Part shown: positions 44,145-53,914 of the stretch, piece by piece
Layout: each line of letters starts with the position of its first letter
Numbering within the stretch: position 1 is the first letter of the stretch
NCBI RefSeq assembly: GCF_000687935.1
Contig: NZ_JHZZ01000001.1
Coordinates: 868,001 to 932,000, forward strand
DNA: 64,000 nt
DNA from: Polaribacter sp. Hel_I_88
GTDB lineage: Bacteria; Bacteroidota; Bacteroidia; Flavobacteriales; Flavobacteriaceae
Direction: 5' to 3'
Program-made: the position numbers and the translations under genes
Notes under the pieces: model-generated
What the model was told of the DNA's origin: nothing
The model's database searches: none
What the model saw: the letters and a program-made list of their open reading frames with translations, nothing else

Positions 44145-45404
44145 TTATGCACGTATTTTTTTGTAGAAAATATGATAAATTAAATAGATAAATAACAACC
44201 AAAAAAATAAAATTATACAATGGTTTTTTAGTGAAATATGCTGTTCAAGAATAAGTCTTGAATACATAAAAAATTGAATTACAGCAAACAAAAACCAATT
44301 CAAATATCGAAATGTGTACGTTCCTTTTTTGTTTTTTGAAATTCTTTTTAGATAAATCCAAATGCCACTGGCTGCTAAATAACAAATTAAGAGTCCAAAA
44401 ATAAACCAAATAGCTTTTGTGAATAAACCTCCAAAATACCCAAAATGAATAGGATCTACCAAATTATTGATCGTCATTAAAGCATTTGTTTCTGTTGCTT
44501 TTTGCAGAAACACAACATCATTTGTTTGTGGATCAATAACAACTCTATTGGCTCTATATCTTGCTAATTTTGAATCAGAATTCCCTCTAACTTCTATTGT
44601 TTTTTCATCATCAGAAATAACAAAAGAACCAAACGTAAAATTCGGGATTTTACTTTTAGCACTTTTAATGGCAGCATCATAATCTAAACTATAAGAGAAA
44701 TTTTCTGCTTCATTAAGATTGGTGGAAACATTCTCAATTTCCTGATCTTCAATATAATCTGCAATCGAAAATAAATTGGCTCTTTCTGTAAAATACCAAA
44801 TTCCAGTTACAGAAAACAACATGATGAATGGAATTGACCATATTGCAAAAGTTTTGTGCAAATTTTTGGTGTAGGCTAAAGCATTATTTTTCTTACCAAT
44901 ATTTATAGAATGTTTTCTTTTATTGTTGATGAATTTTAAACCACTAATTAAAGAACCCAACAGTAAAAAACCAAAAAGCAACACAATGTAATTCCCAATA
45001 TCTGTAGGAATAAACAAATTATAATGTAAATCTCTAAAAAAACGTTGGATGGTTCCAGTAGAACTGCCTTGTATTTTTCCTGTATAAGGATTTGCAAATA
45101 CATACAAAATAGCGCCTTCATCATTTTCTAGATGAACAATATCAACTAAATACTCTTCTCTAGATTTTTCCCAGAAAGTTATATGTTGTTTTGGAAAATC
45201 TGTTTTTAATTGATTTAGAATTTTATTTTTTGAAGCCAACTCTTTTTGCGGACTTGCTCTCATTTCTGAATTAAATATCCAATCTAATTCGTGACTAAAA
45301 ACAGCTAAAGTACCAGAAAAACAAACGATAAAAAAAATAATGCTTAGCTGAACTCCTATCCAACTATGTATTGCAAAATAATCTTTCTTTTGAAGTTTTT
45401 TCAT
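44145..45404 (-). CDS. PepSY-associated membrane protein (PiuB-like)
   Basis: 419 residues. N-terminal IHSWIGVQLSIIFFIVCFSGT is the signature of the PepSY_TM family, with ~5 membrane segments, periplasmic PepSY-like parts and HKTFAIWSIPFIM. In Bacteroidota such proteins usually act with TonB-dependent ferric siderophore uptake, possibly as membrane reductases. No TonB receptor is adjacent here. Confidence 0.8.
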   Translation of the reverse strand: MKKLQKKDYFAIHSWIGVQLSIIFFIVCFSGTLAVFSHELDWIFNSEMRASPQKELASKNKILNQLKTDFPKQHITFWEKSREEYLVDIVHLENDEGAILYVFANPYTGKIQGSSTGTIQRFFRDLHYNLFIPTDIGNYIVLLFGFLLLGSLISGLKFINNKRKHSINIGKKNNALAYTKNLHKTFAIWSIPFIMLFSVTGIWYFTERANLFSIADYIEDQEIENVSTNLNEAENFSYSLDYDAAIKSAKSKIPNFTFGSFVISDDEKTIEVRGNSDSKLARYRANRVVIDPQTNDVVFLQKATETNALMTINNLVDPIHFGYFGGLFTKAIWFIFGLLICYLAASGIWIYLKRISKNKKGTYTFRYLNWFLFAVIQFFMYSRLILEQHISLKNHCIILFFWLLFIYLIYHIFYKKIRA

Positions 45405-45659
45405 TTGTCATAAAATCGAATATATTTCGATTTTGAACAAAGAAACATTTTAAAAATAAACTCGATAAATTTAAGATGTTAAAGTATTCTAAATTTTAAA
45501 AACTTGTTTTTTAACATCTATTTTTCTTTGTAAACCCTCCAATTACAAAGATTATTGAGAATACAATTAATGCTTTCGTTATCAGAATATAAGAATATAT
45601 TAACATAGATAGCACTATAGATTCTTTAACTTAGTACAAATTTTTTAAACAAAAACGCT

Positions 45660-46250
45660 ATGAAAATGAAAACTGTATTTATAATAATTGGAGTGATTGT
45701 AGTTTTATTTATAATATTTCAGCTTTATTTTGTGAACGCACAAAAAGATATTGAACAATACCCTTACAAAGTTGTTAAAAAGTACGATAATTTTGAAATA
45801 AGAAATTACGAAGATGCTCTTTTCACCTCTGTAAAACTCAACACAAATAATTATGACAAAACTTCTAGCAAAGGTTTTTCTATTTTAGCTGGTTATATTT
45901 TTGGTGGAAATGAAAAGGAAGAAAAAATAGCCATGACATCTCCTGTTGCTATGACTTTAGAAGAAAACTCAACTATGCTATTTTTGGTTCCAAAAGAATA
46001 TTCAAAAGAAAGTTTACCAAAACCAAATGATGCATCCATCGAGTTTAAAGAAATGCCTGCAAAAAAAGTTGCTGCGATTACTTTTGGTGGTTGGGCAAAT
46101 GATGAAAAGATTGCTTCTTATAAAATGAAACTCATAAAAGCTTTGGATAAAGAAGGCATAAAATACACAAATAATTACTTTTTTTTGGGCTACAATGCAC
46201 CCATGGAAGTTATCAATAGAAAAAATGAAGTAATTGTTGAATTGGAGTAA
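45660..46250 (+). CDS. SOUL-family heme-binding protein
   Basis: 196 residues: N-terminal membrane anchor (residues 5-24), then a SOUL/HEBP domain (IEQYPYKVVKKYDNFEIRNYE...KIAMTSPVAM...EVIVELE). SOUL proteins bind heme or related tetrapyrroles. Faces the periplasm if the anchor is type II. Confidence 0.85.
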   Translation: MKMKTVFIIIGVIVVLFIIFQLYFVNAQKDIEQYPYKVVKKYDNFEIRNYEDALFTSVKLNTNNYDKTSSKGFSILAGYIFGGNEKEEKIAMTSPVAMTLEENSTMLFLVPKEYSKESLPKPNDASIEFKEMPAKKVAAITFGGWANDEKIASYKMKLIKALDKEGIKYTNNYFFLGYNAPMEVINRKNEVIVELE

Positions 46251-46273
46251 TTTAAGTTAAAACAACCTTATGT

Positions 46274-46325
46274 CTGTTCGAGCATAGTAGAGAATTTAAT
46301 TGAGTTCTCGACTGCGATCGAACAG
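46274..46325. repeat. Inverted repeat, TCGACTGCG type
   Basis: Arms CTGTTCGAGCATAG... (46274-46294) and ...GATCGAACAG (46305-46325), 17 of 21 positions paired. It sits between convergent genes and may be a REP-like bidirectional terminator. Confidence 0.5.
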
Positions 46326-46346
46326 GCAAATTATAATTTATAAAAT

Positions 46347-46622
46347 TTAATAATCTCTATTTAACTCTGCAATTGCGACTTTAAATTCTTCCTTGTTAAT
46401 TTTTTCATCACCAGATTTATCATAGCCTTTTATCATTTCACCAGCTACCAAACCTCTTAAAAAGCTATTTACACCTGCTGCTTTTAGTAAATCCTTAATT
46501 TCATCTTTACTTAAAGAACCGTCTTTATCCTTATCAAATGCTACAAAAGCATCTTCTGGAGAGTTGTATTTTGTTGAAATTAATGTGTGAATATCTCTTA
46601 ATATATTTTCTTTTGCGCCCAT
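46347..46622 (-). CDS. EF-hand protein
   Basis: 91 residues from the internal ATG (MGAKENILRDI), chosen because it aligns with the neighbouring paralog; an upstream start would add a basic tail overlapping that gene. Two EF-hand loops: DKDKDGSLSKDE (canonical) and DKSGDEKINKEE. Likely a small cytoplasmic calcium sensor or buffer. Tandem paralog of the next gene, 23 bp apart. Confidence 0.75.
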   Translation of the reverse strand: MGAKENILRDIHTLISTKYNSPEDAFVAFDKDKDGSLSKDEIKDLLKAAGVNSFLRGLVAGEMIKGYDKSGDEKINKEEFKVAIAELNRDY

Positions 46623-46645
46623 TTTATATTTCTTTAAATGTTGTT

Positions 46646-46924
46646 TTACTCTTTTATTCCTGATTCTTTGATTGCCTCTTGAAACTCGTCCCAACTTACC
46701 AAATTATCCTTATTTTGATCGAAACTTTGCATCATAAATTCGGCAACCAAACCTCTAATTAAAATACTTACGTCTGCTTCTTTTAAAAGAATTTTAAAGT
46801 CTGCTTTTGTTAAAAACCCATCTTTATTACTATCATAGTAATCAAATGCATCTTTAGGATGCGTAAATTTACTACGCATCAAACTTTCGATATTGATTAA
46901 TATTTTTTCTTTTGTCCAAGCCAT
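46646..46924 (-). CDS. EF-hand protein (paralog)
   Basis: 92 residues with EF-hand loops DSNKDGFLTKAD and DQNKDNLVSWDE and the shared helix LIRGLVAEFMMQSFD (compare FLRGLVAGEMIKGYD in the neighbour). Gene duplication followed by moderate divergence. No signal peptide. Confidence 0.8.
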   Translation of the reverse strand: MAWTKEKILINIESLMRSKFTHPKDAFDYYDSNKDGFLTKADFKILLKEADVSILIRGLVAEFMMQSFDQNKDNLVSWDEFQEAIKESGIKE

Positions 46925-47055
46925 TTTATAATAATAATTACGTAATTTTTCACAAAGTTAAATTTAAGCAAAGTTAAAAGACTCTTTCAGAGTGACAAAT
47001 TATATGAAAAAACGAATCTAAACTTTGAATTTAAAACCTTGAACTTTGAACAAAT

Positions 47056-48153
47056 TTAGTCTTGCCATTCTGCAATAAACAAATTAGTATCTCTTCCACC
47101 TCCATTATTTCTGTTAGATGAAAAAGCTAACTTTTTACCATCGTTAGAAAATACTGGAAAGGCATCAAACGTTTCTCCATGCGTTACTCTTTCTAAATTT
47201 TTACCATCAATATCTATTAAATATAAATTGAAAGGAAAACCTCTTTCTGCTTCGAAATTAGAGGAGAATAAAATCTTTTTTCCTGAAGGATGAAAAAACG
47301 GACTCCAATTTGCATTCCCTAAATCTGTTAATTGACGTAATTCAGAACCATCAGCATTACAAATATAAAGCTCCATTTCTGTAGGTTCTACCAAACCTTC
47401 TGCTAACAAATCTTTGTACGCTTTAATTTCCTCATCTGTTTTTGGTCTAGAAGATCTAAAGATAATTTTTGTTCCATCAGGAGAGAAAAATGCGCCTCCA
47501 TCATAACCCAATTCGTCAGTAATTTGTTTCACGTCAGAACCGTCAATATTCATCGTATACAATTCCAAATCTCCACTTCTGGTAGATGTAAATACAATTT
47601 TATCGCCTTTTGGAGACACTGTTGGTTCTGCATCATAACCCACTTCATTCGTTAATTGTTTTACGATATTCCCTTCTAAATCTGCTACAAAAATGTCGAA
47701 ACTATCATACACTGGCCAAATGTATTTTCCGTTTTTACGCAAAGGAACTTCAGGACAATTATCATCTACCAAATGTGTAGAAGCGTAAATAATATGTTTA
47801 TTATCTGGTAAAAAATACGCACATGTTGTTCTTCCTTTTCCTGTAGAAATCATGGGTGGCATGTTGTCTTTAAAATTTTCATCAGCATTCATTAAAAACA
47901 TTTGGTCGCAACTTACATTCCAATTTTTATAGTTCGATTGAAAAACTAATTGTTTATCATCAAAACTCCAATATGCTTCTGCATTATCGCCACCAAAAGT
48001 TACTTGACGTAAACTTTTAAAATGCACTTCTTCAGGGTAAATTAAAGAATCTTTTACAATTATTTTTTCTTCTGAATTATCTTTAGATTGTTTTTTATCA
48101 TTTTTACAGGAAAGCATTAATAATGCCAACACAAGTACAGAAAGTAATCTCAT
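47056..48153 (-). CDS. TolB-like beta-propeller lipoprotein
   Basis: 365 residues. Lipoprotein signal (LLMLSC, Cys16) and repeated WD40-like/TolB blades: GGDNAEAYWSFDDKQLVFQS, DAEPTVSPKGDKIVFTSTR, DGGAFFSPDGTKIIFRSSR and NWSPFFHPSGKKILFSSN (each shortened). A periplasmic scaffold or recognition protein. Divergent from the M28 peptidase gene. Confidence 0.85.
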   Translation of the reverse strand: MRLLSVLVLALLMLSCKNDKKQSKDNSEEKIIVKDSLIYPEEVHFKSLRQVTFGGDNAEAYWSFDDKQLVFQSNYKNWNVSCDQMFLMNADENFKDNMPPMISTGKGRTTCAYFLPDNKHIIYASTHLVDDNCPEVPLRKNGKYIWPVYDSFDIFVADLEGNIVKQLTNEVGYDAEPTVSPKGDKIVFTSTRSGDLELYTMNIDGSDVKQITDELGYDGGAFFSPDGTKIIFRSSRPKTDEEIKAYKDLLAEGLVEPTEMELYICNADGSELRQLTDLGNANWSPFFHPSGKKILFSSNFEAERGFPFNLYLIDIDGKNLERVTHGETFDAFPVFSNDGKKLAFSSNRNNGGGRDTNLFIAEWQD

Positions 48154-48196
48154 TTTGCTTTATATTTTTTAACTTTACAAAAATAATATTATCATC

Positions 48197-49420
48197 ATGA
48201 AAAACGTCCTATTTTTTATCTTTTTGAGTATTTTAATTTCTTGTAAGCCAGAAATAAACCAAGAAAACCGAATTAAAGAAGATGTTACTTTTTTAGCTTC
48301 GGATGAATTAGAAGGGAGACAAACAGGTACTGAAGGCGAAAAGAAAGCAGCTACATATGTTTCAAAACGATTTAAAGAATTAGGATTACAACCTAAAGGC
48401 ACTCAAAATTATTTACAACCTTTTTCGTTTAGACCAAAAACAAATCCTCATGATGAGGTAAAATTTGATGTAAATGGAGATGGTACCATTACAGGAAATA
48501 ATGTGATTGGTTTTTTAAATAACAAAGCAGAAAATACGATTATAATTGGAGCACACTATGATCATTTAGGTTTTGGTGGTGAAGGTTCTTTGTACAGAGA
48601 TTCTATAAAAGCTATCCATAATGGTGCAGATGATAATGCTTCTGGAGTTGCAGTTTTGCTAAATTTGACAGCAAAATTAAAAACAAAAAACACGAATAAC
48701 AACTATCTTTTTATGGCATTTTCTGGAGAAGAAATGGGACTTTTAGGTTCTAATTATTTTGTGAAAAATCCCACAATCGACCTAAATAAAGTATCTTATA
48801 TGATTAATATGGATATGGTTGGTAGAATGAAAAAAGACTCTTCTTTAGCAGTTTACGGCACAGGAACTTCACCAATTTTTAAACAAGTTTTAAAATCGCA
48901 TAATGACAATTTTAGATTGGTACAGCAAGAATCTGGAGTTGGCCCAAGTGATCATACTAGTTTTTATTTGGCTGATATTCCTGTATTGCACTTTTTTACT
49001 GGACAACATGAAGATTATCATAAACCTGGTGATGATTCAGAAAAACTGAATTATGAAGGAATGGATTTAATTGCTGATTACATTTTTAATATTATTTCTG
49101 ATTTAGATGATAATGGAAAACTTTCTTTTAGAAAAACAAAGAACGAAAGTGAAGATGCACCACGTTTTAAAGTTGGTTTGGGTGTAATTCCAGATTATTT
49201 ATTTGATGGAAAAGGTATGCGAATTGATGGAATTTCCGAAGATAAACCTGCTCAAAAAGCAGGATTACAAAAAGGGGATATCGTAATTCAATTAGGTGAT
49301 AGCTTAGTTACAAATATGATGAGTTACATGCGTGCTTTATCAGTTTTCGAAGAAGGAAATTCCACAAAAGTTATTGTAAAAAGAGGAAGTGAAGAAGTTG
49401 AGAAGGAAATTAACTTCTAA
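48197..49420 (+). CDS. M28-family aminopeptidase with PDZ domain
   Basis: 407 residues. Lipoprotein signal (ISC, Cys16). Metal and catalytic motifs of M28: GAHYDHLGFGG, NGADDNASG, SGEEMGLLGS, INMDMVG, and SDHTSF...FFTGQHEDYHKPGD. A C-terminal PDZ domain follows (GMRIDGISEDKPAQKAGLQKGD). Peptide degradation in the periplasm or outer surface. Confidence 0.9.
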   Translation: MKNVLFFIFLSILISCKPEINQENRIKEDVTFLASDELEGRQTGTEGEKKAATYVSKRFKELGLQPKGTQNYLQPFSFRPKTNPHDEVKFDVNGDGTITGNNVIGFLNNKAENTIIIGAHYDHLGFGGEGSLYRDSIKAIHNGADDNASGVAVLLNLTAKLKTKNTNNNYLFMAFSGEEMGLLGSNYFVKNPTIDLNKVSYMINMDMVGRMKKDSSLAVYGTGTSPIFKQVLKSHNDNFRLVQQESGVGPSDHTSFYLADIPVLHFFTGQHEDYHKPGDDSEKLNYEGMDLIADYIFNIISDLDDNGKLSFRKTKNESEDAPRFKVGLGVIPDYLFDGKGMRIDGISEDKPAQKAGLQKGDIVIQLGDSLVTNMMSYMRALSVFEEGNSTKVIVKRGSEEVEKEINF

Positions 49421-49429
49421 ATAAGCCCA

Positions 49430-49455
49430 TCCTAAATCCTTCCCAAAAGGAAGGG
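49430..49455. repeat. Short hairpin CCTTCC / GGAAGG
   Basis: CCTTCCC-AAAA-GGAAGGG style inverted repeat between the peptidase and the DUF4345-like gene; may be a weak terminator or a REP-like unit. Confidence 0.4.
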
Positions 49456-49471
49456 ACTTCAAAAAAAGACA

Positions 49472-49861
49472 ATGTTCAAAACCAAACAAGATTTTATTAC
49501 CAAAATACATTTAATAATTTCGGTTTTAATTGTGGTGCCTGTTTCTTTTGTTTATGGATTCAATCCTTCATCAGAATTTGATATACAGTTACAAACCATA
49601 GACGAACATAATTTCTTTAAAGCAATTATGGGTTTGTATTTGGGGTTTTCTACTCTTTGGATTTTAGGCATTTTCAAACATCAATATTTAAAAATAGCGT
49701 TAATAACCAACATGATTTTTATGTTAGGGTTAGGTTTTGGTAGAGTTCTAAGCTTTTTTATGGATGGCAACCCAACTTTCGGATATCAATTTGGTACAAT
49801 TGCAGAATTGTTTCTAGGATTTTATGGAGTTTGGGTTTTGAAAAGATTTAAAATCCGATAA
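49472..49861 (+). CDS. DUF4345-like membrane protein
   Basis: 129 residues, four predicted membrane segments; pattern FKAIMGLYLGFSTLWILG and GFGRVLSFFMDGNP match DUF4345 proteins. Function unknown. Confidence 0.7.
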   Translation: MFKTKQDFITKIHLIISVLIVVPVSFVYGFNPSSEFDIQLQTIDEHNFFKAIMGLYLGFSTLWILGIFKHQYLKIALITNMIFMLGLGFGRVLSFFMDGNPTFGYQFGTIAELFLGFYGVWVLKRFKIR

Positions 49862-49960
49862 TTGCAATTCACACTAAAAATTTGCAGTTTACAAGAAAAG
49901 CATTTCAGAAACTTTTAAATGATTGTTTTTTTGTGATATAAATATCTAAATTTATCACTT

Positions 49961-52018
49961 ATGAAAAGAAGAATCCTATTAGTTCTTATTTTAATAATTC
50001 CTGCAATTATTTATATTATAGAGAATGAGCCTTATTCCTTAAGAAATTTAGCAGACGCTAGTCACACAGATTTAACGAAACCATATCCCTATTCACCTTT
50101 TTATTACATTAAAAAAGATAGTGTAAATGTTTATCAAAAATTAAAAAACGTAGACCCAAATTGGGAATATATAAAAAACACCTTATTTAATACTGATTTA
50201 GAAAATAGAGAAACTTACTCACCAATTAAATTAGAAGATGATTTAGTATTGGTTCTTAAAAATGCGACACAACAAGATAGTCTTGCTTTTAAAAGTGTGA
50301 TAAAAGAATTAAATACACTTGTTCCCTCTTTAAAAATTGTTTTCTTTAAAGATTATAAAGGAATGTCTTATAATGAATTTCTTAAAAAAAATGATTTAAA
50401 CTATTCCAATATAAATTTAATTTCTGATAAGAATATTGTTTTTCCTGTTTTAAAGATTAGAATCGCTGATTTTGAAAAAGAGAAATACATAAAAGAAACT
50501 ACACAAATAACATCAGATAATTTAACGTATACCTTCAATAATCATAGAGATTATATGTGGTTTAATACAAATTATTTCAACATTTATTCAAATTTTAATC
50601 TTGCTGATAAGATTCCTTTTGAAGAAAAAAAGCAGTATATAAAGTTTAAATTATTAAGGTTACTTTGCTTAACCTACCCCTTAAAAAGTGAAAATGGAGC
50701 TGTAAAAGAATATCCCAAAGAAAATATTTTTAATGCCAATAATAAAAATCCTTGGAACAGAAAAGTAACTGAAATGGATAAATTTTTATTACAAAAATTA
50801 TATGCTCCTGATTTTGATAAGCAGTTTAGTGATTATATGTATAAAGCATATCCTAATCGTTATGCAACCTTTTTTCTAAATCCGGGTTTGGCAAAACTAA
50901 AAGCATTAATCATCGTTTTTTTAATTGGAATTTTAGCTTTTGTTTTATCGTTTAATTATTTTCAAAATAAAAAATTCAAACAAAGTTATTTAAATTATTT
51001 AATGCCTTCATTAGCAATAAGTGTTCATATTGCAAATTTATTAATCATTTATATGTACTTAACAGTCATTTATATTACAAAATATTTTGAACAATGGTGT
51101 GCTGGTATTTTGACAGCAATAATATTAGCAATATGTTGTTCATTTTTACTGTGGATAATTGAAAAGCTCGTAATTAAAAAGCATTTTAATTTTTCTACAA
51201 AATTGATTTTAAAAGTTGTAATCACTTATTTCGTTTTAAATTTGCCGTTAATTTTTGCTTATTTGGTAAGTTCCATCCAAAGAAATAGAGGTGCAGAATT
51301 TTTACAAGAAGAACCAACTTTACCTCTTTTTATTGGTTTTTTTGGATTAGCTTTAGCTAGAGGATTACTTATTTACTTAAATCAAGTTTCTTTATCTTTA
51401 GTAAACGAAAAAGAAGTAGAATTGAGCAAACTAAAAGAACTACATTCTCAAGCAGAAATGAAATTATTACAATCTCAAATAAACCCACATTTTTTATATA
51501 ATTCTTTAAATTCTATTGCGAGTTTGGCAAAAATAGATGCTGATAAAACGCAACAAATGGCACATTCGTTGTCAGATTTGTTTAAATATTCCATTAACAG
51601 AAAAGGAAAAGAAAATAGTACTATTAAAGATGAAATTGACATGGTAAAAACGTATTTAGAAATAGAAAAAATTCGTTTTGGAGAGCATTTACAATTTACC
51701 ATTGATGTTGATAAAACTTTAGAAAATAAGGAAATTCCGTTATTTTTAATTCAGCCTTTAGTAGAAAACGCCATAAAACATGGTGTTTCTAAAAATGTTA
51801 ATAATGGAAAAATCAATATAAAAGTGGAAAAACAACATGAAGAAATAACAATTTCTGTTGCTGATAATGGCCCAAATTTCCCTGAAGGATTATTAAGTGG
51901 TCATGGTTTGCAAACTGTGCACGATTTATTGCGTTTAAATTATAAAGACAAGGCTTCTTTAAATTGGACGAATCATCCAAAGAAAAAAATTACAATTACA
52001 ATTCTTGATAAAAAATAA
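49961..52018 (+). CDS. LytS-type sensor histidine kinase
   Basis: 685 residues. N-terminal membrane anchor and a large extracytoplasmic region (to ~300), then several membrane segments (about 305-470), a short coiled coil, and the LytS/YpdA-type His_kinase core: QSQINPHFLYNSLNSIASLA with the phospho-His, PLVENAIKHG and DNGPNFPEG of the ATPase domain. Signals to the LytTR regulator directly downstream (1-bp gap). The sensed signal is unknown. Confidence 0.85.
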   Translation: MKRRILLVLILIIPAIIYIIENEPYSLRNLADASHTDLTKPYPYSPFYYIKKDSVNVYQKLKNVDPNWEYIKNTLFNTDLENRETYSPIKLEDDLVLVLKNATQQDSLAFKSVIKELNTLVPSLKIVFFKDYKGMSYNEFLKKNDLNYSNINLISDKNIVFPVLKIRIADFEKEKYIKETTQITSDNLTYTFNNHRDYMWFNTNYFNIYSNFNLADKIPFEEKKQYIKFKLLRLLCLTYPLKSENGAVKEYPKENIFNANNKNPWNRKVTEMDKFLLQKLYAPDFDKQFSDYMYKAYPNRYATFFLNPGLAKLKALIIVFLIGILAFVLSFNYFQNKKFKQSYLNYLMPSLAISVHIANLLIIYMYLTVIYITKYFEQWCAGILTAIILAICCSFLLWIIEKLVIKKHFNFSTKLILKVVITYFVLNLPLIFAYLVSSIQRNRGAEFLQEEPTLPLFIGFFGLALARGLLIYLNQVSLSLVNEKEVELSKLKELHSQAEMKLLQSQINPHFLYNSLNSIASLAKIDADKTQQMAHSLSDLFKYSINRKGKENSTIKDEIDMVKTYLEIEKIRFGEHLQFTIDVDKTLENKEIPLFLIQPLVENAIKHGVSKNVNNGKINIKVEKQHEEITISVADNGPNFPEGLLSGHGLQTVHDLLRLNYKDKASLNWTNHPKKKITITILDKK

Positions 52019-52019
52019 A

Positions 52020-52778
52020 ATGAACAAACTGTATACTGCTCTTATTATTGATGATGAAGCTCCTGCAAGAGAAGGTTTGCAAAATTTATTAAAAGAATTT
52101 TCTGATGCAATTCAAATTTTAGGCACTGCAAAAAACGGAATTGAAGCCCAAGAAAAAATCATAAACCTACAACCAGATATTATTTTTTTAGATATAGAAA
52201 TGCCAGGTTGCACAGGTTTTGAATTATTAGCAAAATTAAAAGTGATACCAATTGTTGTTTTTTGCACAGCTTATGATGAATATGCATTAGAGGCGTTTGA
52301 AACCAATAGCATCGATTATTTGGTAAAACCTATAAGATTAGAAAGAATCGAAAAAACAATTCAAAAATTAAAATCTTTTGAAAATAATAATTATTCGGAT
52401 GAAATTTTGAAGGTTTTAAAAAAAATTGCGAGTAAAAAAGAAGCTCCAAAAATGACTTCTATCACTGTAAAAAAAGATAGTAAATTATTTTTTATAAAGC
52501 TAGATGATGTTACGTTTTTTGAAAGTGATAGCAATTATGTAAGAATCAATTCAAATTTAGAAAGCTATTTAAGTGATGAAACTATAAGCAATTTAACAGA
52601 AAAACTACCTGACAATTTTCTGAGAATTCACAGGGGAATCATCATTAATAAAAATTATGTAAATGATATTCAAAAATATTTTAACAGTAGGTTTATCATC
52701 ACTTTAAATGATAAAATGAAAACAAACCTAACTTCTGGCAGGAGTTATAATGATGTGATTAAAAATTGGATTTCATAG
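52020..52778 (+). CDS. LytTR-family response regulator
   Basis: 252 residues from the ATG 1 bp after the kinase stop; a start 15 bp upstream would lie within the kinase gene. Receiver domain with IIDDEAPAR, phospho-Asp in IIFLDIEMPG and K in YLVKPI; C-terminal LytTR DNA-binding domain (FFESDSNYVRI...NFLRIHRGIIINKNYV). Binds DNA as a dimer at promoters not identified here. Confidence 0.9.
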   Translation: MNKLYTALIIDDEAPAREGLQNLLKEFSDAIQILGTAKNGIEAQEKIINLQPDIIFLDIEMPGCTGFELLAKLKVIPIVVFCTAYDEYALEAFETNSIDYLVKPIRLERIEKTIQKLKSFENNNYSDEILKVLKKIASKKEAPKMTSITVKKDSKLFFIKLDDVTFFESDSNYVRINSNLESYLSDETISNLTEKLPDNFLRIHRGIIINKNYVNDIQKYFNSRFIITLNDKMKTNLTSGRSYNDVIKNWIS

Positions 52779-52884
52779 TATAAATCTTTCGTAAAAGATC
52801 CTGGTAAAAATGGGATTAGTTCAACTAATAATTTTCAATTTATAACTTCGTTGTTTTTCAAAATTAAGTTTCACTAAAAATCAC

Positions 52885-52892
52885 TAATTTTG
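52885..52892 (+). promoter_or_regulatory. dusB -7 box
   Basis: TAATTTTG; transcription would start near 52,898, leaving a very short leader and excluding the in-frame TTG at 52,890 as a start. Confidence 0.5.
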
Positions 52893-52910
52893 CAAAAAAA
52901 TAACTCAGTT

Positions 52911-53909
52911 TTGGTAAAAATAGGCAACATAGAATTACCCGATTTTCCACTTTTATTAGCACCTATGGAAGATGTTTCAGACCCTCCATTTAGAGCTTTG
53001 TGCAAAGAAAATGGTGCAGATGTTGTATATACAGAATTTATTTCTTCTGAAGGATTGATTAGAGATGCTGCAAAAAGCGTCATGAAACTAGATATTTACG
53101 AAAAAGAAAGACCTGTTGGCATTCAGATTTTTGGTGCAAATTTAGAATCGATGTTGCAAACCATCGAAATTGTAGAAAAATCGAATCCAGATATTATTGA
53201 CATTAATTTTGGTTGTCCTGTTAAAAAAGTAGTTTCAAAAGGTGCTGGAGCAGGAATTTTAAAAGATATCGATTTAATGGTTTCGCTTACAGAAGCTATG
53301 GTGAAACACACCAATTTACCTGTTACTGTAAAAACACGTTTGGGTTGGGATCATGATTCTATAAAAATTGTAGAAGTTGCAGAACGTTTGCAAGATGTTG
53401 GCTGCAAAGCAATCTCAATTCATGGCAGAACAAGAGCACAAATGTATAAAGGAAATGCAGATTGGAAACCTATAGCACAAGTAAAAAACAACCCTAGAAT
53501 GCACATTCCTGTTTTTGGAAATGGTGATGTTACCACTCCTGAACTTGCCATGAAAATGCGTGATGAATATGGTTTAGATGGTGCTATGATTGGTAGAGCA
53601 TCTATTGGATATCCTTGGTTTTTTAATGAAGTAAAACACTTTTTTAAAACGGGAGAACATTTACCAAAACCAACCATTGCAGAAAGAACCCAAGTTGCAA
53701 GAAGACATTTACAAATGGCTATTGATTGGAAAGGAGAACGTTTAGGCGTTGTTGAAACTAGAAGACATTATACGAATTACTTTAAAGGAATTCCACATTT
53801 TAAAGAATTTAGAACAAAAATGGTAACTTCTGATGATCCAAGAGATGTTTTTAATGCCTTTAATGAAGTTGAGGAAAAATTTGGGAATGTTATTATTTCT
53901 GAACTTTAA
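52911..53909 (+). CDS. dusB: tRNA-dihydrouridine synthase DusB
   Basis: 332 residues from a TTG at 52911 (MVKIGNIELPDFPLLLAPMEDVSD), preferred over TTG 52890 because that one overlaps the promoter -7 box. FMN-dependent reduction of uridine in tRNA D-loops: LLLAPMEDVSDPPFR, DINFGCPVKKV, TVKTRLGW, SIHGRTRAQMYKG, NGDV and GRASIGYPWFF. Transcribed toward a convergent lipoprotein gene with 5 bp between. Confidence 0.92.
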   Translation: MVKIGNIELPDFPLLLAPMEDVSDPPFRALCKENGADVVYTEFISSEGLIRDAAKSVMKLDIYEKERPVGIQIFGANLESMLQTIEIVEKSNPDIIDINFGCPVKKVVSKGAGAGILKDIDLMVSLTEAMVKHTNLPVTVKTRLGWDHDSIKIVEVAERLQDVGCKAISIHGRTRAQMYKGNADWKPIAQVKNNPRMHIPVFGNGDVTTPELAMKMRDEYGLDGAMIGRASIGYPWFFNEVKHFFKTGEHLPKPTIAERTQVARRHLQMAIDWKGERLGVVETRRHYTNYFKGIPHFKEFRTKMVTSDDPRDVFNAFNEVEEKFGNVIISEL

Positions 53910-53914
53910 ATTTG

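Noticed and set aside
46623..46694. Upstream extension of the first EF-hand protein
   Set aside because: It overlaps the paralog's gene in another frame and has a basic composition unlike the protein; the internal ATG aligns with the paralog.
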